From assembly GCA_900321955.1 (NCBI GenBank), contig ONXX01000054.1:1-8033 (forward strand): DNA of 8,033 bases, read 5' to 3'. The translations under genes were made by a program, and so were the position numbers. The first letter of the stretch is position 1, and every line of letters starts with the position of its first letter. This DNA is from an uncultured Bacillota bacterium. Its GTDB lineage: Bacteria; Bacillota_I; Bacilli_A; Erysipelotrichales; Erysipelotrichaceae. Shown piece by piece: positions 5,483 to 8,033 of this stretch. The notes under the pieces are model-generated. The model saw only the letters and a list, made by a program, of their open reading frames with translations, ran no database searches and was not told the origin of the DNA.

Positions 5483-5567
5483 TGGTGGAGAGGGGCAGAT
5501 TCGAACTGTCGAACTCGTAGAGAGCTGATTTACAGTCAGCCGCGTTTAGCCACTTCGCTACCTCTCC
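5483..5567 (-). tRNA. tRNA-Tyr (anticodon GUA)
   Basis: 85 nt including encoded CCA (5483-5485) and discriminator A. The acceptor GGAGAGG pairs perfectly with CCTCTCC. The anticodon arm is GCTGA-CTGTAAA-TCAGC, anticodon GTA. The long class II variable arm (about 5507-5525 on the minus strand) is as expected for bacterial tyrosine tRNA. It is the first gene of the operon, about 37 nt downstream of the predicted transcription start. Confidence 0.97.
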
Positions 5568-5582
5568 ACAGGCTAATAACTA

Positions 5583-5603
5583 CGTTCACCCAACTTGTGA
5601 ACG
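5583..5603 (-). repeat. Leader hairpin upstream of tRNA-Tyr
   Basis: CGTTCAC (5583-5589) and GTGAACG (5597-5603) form a perfect 7-bp inverted repeat with a 7-nt loop. It begins at the predicted transcription start of the tRNA operon and ends 15 nt before tRNA-Tyr. It may cap the 5' leader, aid precursor processing, or act as a DNA operator. No T-run follows, so it is not a terminator. Confidence 0.5.
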
Positions 5604-5610
5604 CTTAAAA

Positions 5611-5639
5611 ATAATAACATAAAAAACGGGTTTATGCAA
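5611..5639 (-). promoter_or_regulatory. Promoter of the tRNA operon
   Basis: On the minus strand TTGCAT (5639 to 5634; 4 of 6 matches to TTGACA) is followed by exactly 17 nt and TATTAT (5616 to 5611; 5 of 6 matches to TATAAT). Transcription would start near 5604. A T-rich stretch just upstream (about 5643-5657) could act as an UP element, common at strong stable-RNA promoters. Confidence 0.8.
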
Positions 5640-5667
5640 TAGCTCTTAAAAAAAGAGAATCAGGCTG

Positions 5668-5691
5668 AAAAAAGAGACTGGAAACAGTCTC
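5668..5691 (-). terminator. Rho-independent terminator of rpiB
   Basis: On the minus strand GAGACTG-TTTC-CAGTCTC (5691 to 5674) is a perfect 7-bp stem with a tetraloop, followed by six Ts (5673 to 5668). The 5' arm begins at the second base of the rpiB TGA stop codon (5692-5690), so the hairpin overlaps the end of the gene. Confidence 0.92.
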
Positions 5692-6130
5692 ATTCTTCGA
5701 TCTCGTGGATCTGAGCGATGCGCCTCTTGTGTCTTTCACCATTGGAGAAAGGAGTAGTTAAGAAGGTATCGACGATGTCATTGGCCAGCTCGGTGGAAAC
5801 GATTCTGGCACCGAAACAGATGATGTTGGCATCGTTGTGTTCTCTGGTCAGTCTGGCGGAAGTTGCTTCCGAACAGCAGCAGGCTCTGATGCCTTTGTGC
5901 TTGTTGCAGGCGATGGAGATGCCGACGCCTGTGCCGCAGATGGCAATGCCCAGGTCGACTTCCTTGTTCTGGATGGCCTTGGCCAATACCGATCCGGCCA
6001 GCGGATAATCATAGGATTCGGTCGAATCTGTACCGTAATTGACGACTTCGTATCCTTTTTCTTTCAGGTGGGACATGACGCTGTTTTTCAATTCAACAGC
6101 TGAATGATCATTGGAAATTCCGACTTTCAT
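5690..6130 (-). CDS. rpiB: Ribose-5-phosphate isomerase B (RpiB/LacAB family)
   Basis: 146-residue cytoplasmic isomerase interconverting ribulose-5-phosphate and ribose-5-phosphate in the non-oxidative pentose phosphate pathway. Family landmarks are NDHSAVELK (7-15, substrate phosphate and ring binding), DYPLAG (41-46), ICGTGVGISIACNKHKGIRA (64-83; Cys65 is the predicted catalytic base and Thr67 a proton relay), SARLTREHNDANI (91-103; His98 opens the sugar ring), and the C-terminal TPFSNGERHKRRI (126-138). Length and all motifs are complete. Cys65 argues against a LacA-type subunit, and no second subunit gene is nearby, so RpiB is preferred over galactose-6-phosphate isomerase. A GAGG Shine-Dalgarno (6144-6141) lies 10 nt before the ATG. 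A weak promoter, TACACA (6183-6178) with TATGTT (6160-6155), may start a short leader. The stop codon merges into a terminator. Divergent from scpA. Confidence 0.92.
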   Translation of the reverse strand: MKVGISNDHSAVELKNSVMSHLKEKGYEVVNYGTDSTESYDYPLAGSVLAKAIQNKEVDLGIAICGTGVGISIACNKHKGIRACCCSEATSARLTREHNDANIICFGARIVSTELANDIVDTFLTTPFSNGERHKRRIAQIHEIEE

Positions 6131-6166
6131 AGACTTTTAACCTCAAATCAATAATAACATAATTAA

Positions 6167-6175
6167 TGCTATAAT
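6167..6175 (+). promoter_or_regulatory. Extended -10 promoter of scpAB (predicted leaderless)
   Basis: TGCTATAAT (6167-6175) is a perfect extended -10 element (TGn-TATAAT). No -35 match is seen 16-18 nt upstream, as is usual for extended -10 promoters. Seven nt separate it from the ATG at 6183, so the mRNA should begin at or 1-2 nt before the start codon. Confidence 0.7.
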
Positions 6176-6182
6176 GATGTGT

Positions 6183-6914
6183 ATGGGTTTTGAAGTTGAA
6201 ACACTTAAATTTGAAGGACCGCTCGATCTGATGCTGCATCTGATCCACGAACAGCAGCTGGATATTTTTGATCTGGATATGGCGGTATTGACCGAGCAGT
6301 ATATTGAATATCTCCATGCGATGGAAGAACTTCATCTGGAAGTGGAAAGCGAATATCTTGTCGAGCTGGCAACGCTGATCGAATATAAATCGAAGAAGCT
6401 TTTGCCGAAGAAAGCGGATGAGGAAGAGGAAGATCTGGAAGATCCGAAAGACAAACTGGTCAGAAGACTTCTGGAATATCAGAAATACAAGGAAGTATCC
6501 CACATCCTCTATGATTCTTTTGTGGAGAGACAGGATCAGCTGTCCAAGCCGGTCTCCTTTGAAGAGGTCGTGAAACTCAGCAGTGACAGCGATCAGAAGG
6601 TGGAAGGGGATCCGTACGATCTTCTCAAGGCCATGAACAAGGTCCTTCGCCGTCTGCAGCTTTCCAGACCGCTGGATATCAAGTTCACCCAGAAGGAACT
6701 CTCGACGGAAGACAGGATCTTACAGATCAAGTCCCGTCTGAAGGATCTGCCGGAAACTTTCAACTTTGAAACACTGATCGAAGACTGTGACAACATTCAC
6801 GAATATGTGATCACTTTTATTGCCATCTTAGATATGGCGAAGGATCACTATCTGACCTTCAGCGTCGATGAAAACGAGAACATATGGTTCAGCAGAGGTA
6901 GCAACAATGAATGA
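6183..6914 (+). CDS. scpA: Segregation and condensation protein A (kleisin)
   Basis: 243-residue kleisin that bridges the heads of the Smc dimer and, with ScpB, forms the bacterial condensin that organises and separates chromosomes. The N-terminal Smc-neck domain opens with the classic FEVETLKFEGPLDLMLHLIHEQQLDIFD (residues 3-30). LATLIEYKSKKLLPKK (62-77) and an acidic loop (79-89) follow. The middle region (about 90-150) wraps ScpB. The C-terminal winged helix (about 170-243; STEDRILQIKSRL, FETLIED, VITFIAILDMAK) binds the Smc head. Upstream ATGs at 6174 and 6177 are in frame, but the first lies in the TATAAT box and both precede the predicted mRNA start. The ATG at 6183 gives the usual family N-terminus (compare MxxEVKLxxFEGPLDLLLHLI) and is preferred. 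No Shine-Dalgarno is present. The gene overlaps scpB by 8 bp. Confidence 0.95.
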   Translation: MGFEVETLKFEGPLDLMLHLIHEQQLDIFDLDMAVLTEQYIEYLHAMEELHLEVESEYLVELATLIEYKSKKLLPKKADEEEEDLEDPKDKLVRRLLEYQKYKEVSHILYDSFVERQDQLSKPVSFEEVVKLSSDSDQKVEGDPYDLLKAMNKVLRRLQLSRPLDIKFTQKELSTEDRILQIKSRLKDLPETFNFETLIEDCDNIHEYVITFIAILDMAKDHYLTFSVDENENIWFSRGSNNE

Positions 6915-7671
6915 AGAAAAGACAGTAGTGGAAACACAAGAAGAAATAGATGAGCTTGAAACTGCCGCAATGGAAACAGCAGAGGAAGAAAGCACGGAAG
7001 AACTTCCTGAAAGCGATGATGCAGCTGAAAACGGCACGGCCGAAGAAGGTCAGGAAGAAGGCGGCGAAGAAGAGATCGACCAGCCGGAAGAAAAGGATGA
7101 GTTCCAGCATGGCGAGAATGTGCGCCAGCCGGACAACCCGGAGGCGATCGTTGAAGGCCTTCTGTATATCGTCGGTGAAGACGGGGTCAAGATCGAACAG
7201 CTTGCCATAGCGATCGACAAGTCTCTTGAAGATACCCGCATCATTCTGGAAAACATCCAGGCCAAATATGCCAGTGAACTGTTTGGCATCGAACTGGTCT
7301 GTTATGGCTCGGTCTATAAATTCATCACCAAAAAGGATGTCTACCCTTATGCCCAGGAACTGTTCGGCGCTTCCAAGCAAAGCACCTTATCGCAGGCTGC
7401 CCTGGAGACATTGGCGATCATCGCCTACAAGCAGCCGATCACCAGAGTGGAGATCGAGGAGCTGCGCGGTGTCAGTGCCGATGTGATGTTAAGAAAACTG
7501 CAGGCCCGCAATCTGATCCGGGAGGCCGGACGTTCGGAAGCGGTCGGCAGACCGATCTTATACGAGGTCACCGAGGAATTCATGGATTCCTTCAAACTGT
7601 ACACCCTCAACGAACTGCCGGATCTGCCTGAATATAATAAGGAAGACGAAAGCGAAAATCTGTTTGAATGA
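6907..7671 (+). CDS. scpB: Segregation and condensation protein B with acidic N-terminal extension
   Basis: 254-residue partner of ScpA in the Smc-ScpAB condensin; ScpB dimers clamp the middle of ScpA. The conserved part starts at about residue 77 (NPEAIVEGLLYIVGEDGVKIEQLA), forming the first winged helix (77-150). The second (about 160-228) carries the hallmark QAALETLAIIAYKQPITRVEIEELRGV and RNLIREAGRSEAVGRPILYEVT. Residues 1-70 are an additional low-complexity tail with 31 Asp/Glu and only two Lys, absent from the usual ~190-residue ScpB. An acidic C-terminal end (247-254) is common in the family. Start: the ATG at 6907 has AGAGG (6894-6898) 8 nt upstream and overlaps scpA by 8 bp, so translation is coupled. 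An in-frame ATG at 6868 inside scpA lacks such support. A terminator begins at the last base of the stop codon. Confidence 0.95.
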   Translation: MNEEKTVVETQEEIDELETAAMETAEEESTEELPESDDAAENGTAEEGQEEGGEEEIDQPEEKDEFQHGENVRQPDNPEAIVEGLLYIVGEDGVKIEQLAIAIDKSLEDTRIILENIQAKYASELFGIELVCYGSVYKFITKKDVYPYAQELFGASKQSTLSQAALETLAIIAYKQPITRVEIEELRGVSADVMLRKLQARNLIREAGRSEAVGRPILYEVTEEFMDSFKLYTLNELPDLPEYNKEDESENLFE

Positions 7672-7693
7672 AAAGGAACTAGAGTTCCTTTTT
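7671..7693. terminator. Bidirectional terminator shared by scpB and the DUF523 gene
   Basis: AAAAGGAAC (7671-7679) and GTTCCTTTT (7684-7692) form a 9-bp stem with a 4-nt loop. Reading plus, the hairpin ends in TTTTT (7689-7693); reading minus, the GGAAC/GTTCC core is followed by TTTTC. The stem includes the last base of the scpB TGA (7669-7671), and the DUF523 stop TAG (7681-7679) lies in the loop and stem edge. Confidence 0.85.
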
Positions 7694-8033
7694 CAATTGA
7701 TCGATTTCTTCTTCAGTGAATGCTTTCATGCCTTTTGTAAGACACAGGGAGGCAAAGATCCCGTTTCCTTCGATCAGTGTGGAAGTGAAGGTTCCGTCAT
7801 AGATCTTTCCCTTGCCGCAGGTCGGGGATTTCTGTTTGAGTATGACAAAGTCGCAGTCTTTGATCCGCTCATAGACTCTGGAAGAAGTCTTCTGTAACAG
7901 ATCATTCAGATCCTCGCCTTTTGAAGTGACTGCTTTGCCGTCTTTCAATTCGATCGGATCATGCGGCAGCGGCAGTCCTGCTTCAAATTCCGGACAAAAC
8001 AGAAGGATCTCGTGTCCTTCTAAAAGATCAAGT
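7679..8033 (-). CDS. DUF523-family protein, TudS-like [4Fe-4S] desulfidase (5' end outside window)
   Basis: 117 C-terminal residues are visible; the frame is open to the window edge, so the N-terminus is missing. FCPEFEAGLPLPHDPIEL, then DGKAVTSKGEDLN, DFVILKQKSPTCGKGKIYDGTF and GNGIFASLCLTKGMKAFTEEEI match the DUF523 (YbbK-like) domain along its whole length. In TudS, a characterised DUF523 member that removes sulfur from 2-thiouracil, three cysteines hold a [4Fe-4S] cluster. Two equivalents are visible here, in FCPE and SPTCG; the first would lie beyond the window. Thiouracil desulfurisation is therefore plausible, but DUF523 is broad and the substrate is not proven. A TTG at 7948 could be taken as a start, but it is inside the conserved domain and is not real. 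Convergent with scpB, with 7 bp between stops. Confidence 0.85.
   Translation of the reverse strand, partial: LDLLEGHEILLFCPEFEAGLPLPHDPIELKDGKAVTSKGEDLNDLLQKTSSRVYERIKDCDFVILKQKSPTCGKGKIYDGTFTSTLIEGNGIFASLCLTKGMKAFTEEEIDQLKKEL

Noticed and set aside
5643..5657. CTCTT/AAGAG inverted repeat as a second terminator
   Set aside because: It is short and A/T-rich with no following T-run in either direction. It is better read as part of an AT-rich region upstream of the tRNA promoter.
6868..6906. Upstream in-frame ATG for scpB
   Set aside because: It lies within scpA with no Shine-Dalgarno. The ATG at 6907 has AGAGG at 8 nt.
6889..7380. Minus-strand open frame of 163 codons opposite scpB
   Set aside because: It is the antisense of the repetitive acidic tail and ScpB core. 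The Phe- and Leu-rich composition follows from reversed GAA/GAG codons.
1..8033. CRISPR array, mobile element or defence island
   Set aside because: No regularly spaced repeats, transposase, integrase, terminal repeats or defence-type domains were seen. All genes look like ordinary chromosomal ones.

Overview
This 8-kb window looks like core chromosome of a low-to-mid GC member of the Bacillota. The signs are CCA-encoding tRNA genes, an scpA-scpB pair, purine-rich Shine-Dalgarno sites on some genes, and TATAAT-type promoters. The mix of genes and protein sequence style suggests an Erysipelotrichia-like gut anaerobe, but that placement is inference. I see no phage, insertion sequence, CRISPR array or toxin/defence cassette.

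Layout. (1) 1-1437, minus: most of an FGGY sugar kinase resembling L-xylulose kinase, with its own promoter and paired operator-like repeats (1473-1541). (2) 1562-2332, minus: a class I SAM-dependent methyltransferase, divergent from (3) 2370-3536, plus: a CDF metal exporter with a manganese-type site and a repeated C-terminal domain. (4) 3508-4344, minus: a membrane-anchored GH25 muramidase whose 3' end overlaps the CDF gene. It is divergent from (5) 4369-5195, plus: a GNAT acetyltransferase coupled to a small Dabb-like protein. (6) 5201-5639, minus: a complete tRNA operon (promoter, leader hairpin, Tyr-Gln-Lys-Gly, terminator). (7) 5690-6130, minus: rpiB with a terminator that starts inside its stop codon. 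(8) 6183-7671, plus: scpA-scpB, encoding the two non-SMC condensin subunits, with an unusually acidic N-terminal tail on ScpB. (9) 7679-8033, minus: the 3' part of a DUF523 (TudS-like) gene, sharing a bidirectional terminator with scpB.

The genes are mostly unrelated housekeeping and transport functions in compact divergent or convergent pairs. Real functional units are scpAB, the tRNA operon, and probably the GNAT/Dabb pair. RpiB and the sugar kinase could both feed pentose phosphates, but they are 4 kb apart and not co-transcribed.

The most notable pattern is in translation initiation. Five genes (methyltransferase, CDF, GH25, GNAT, scpA) lack a usable Shine-Dalgarno site and have a -10 box only 6-7 nt before the start codon, which predicts leaderless mRNAs. 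Kinase, rpiB, scpB and the Dabb gene have ordinary Shine-Dalgarno sites. Two divergent gene pairs are built from back-to-back leaderless promoters in 24 and 37 bp. I found no convincing wholly new multi-gene system.
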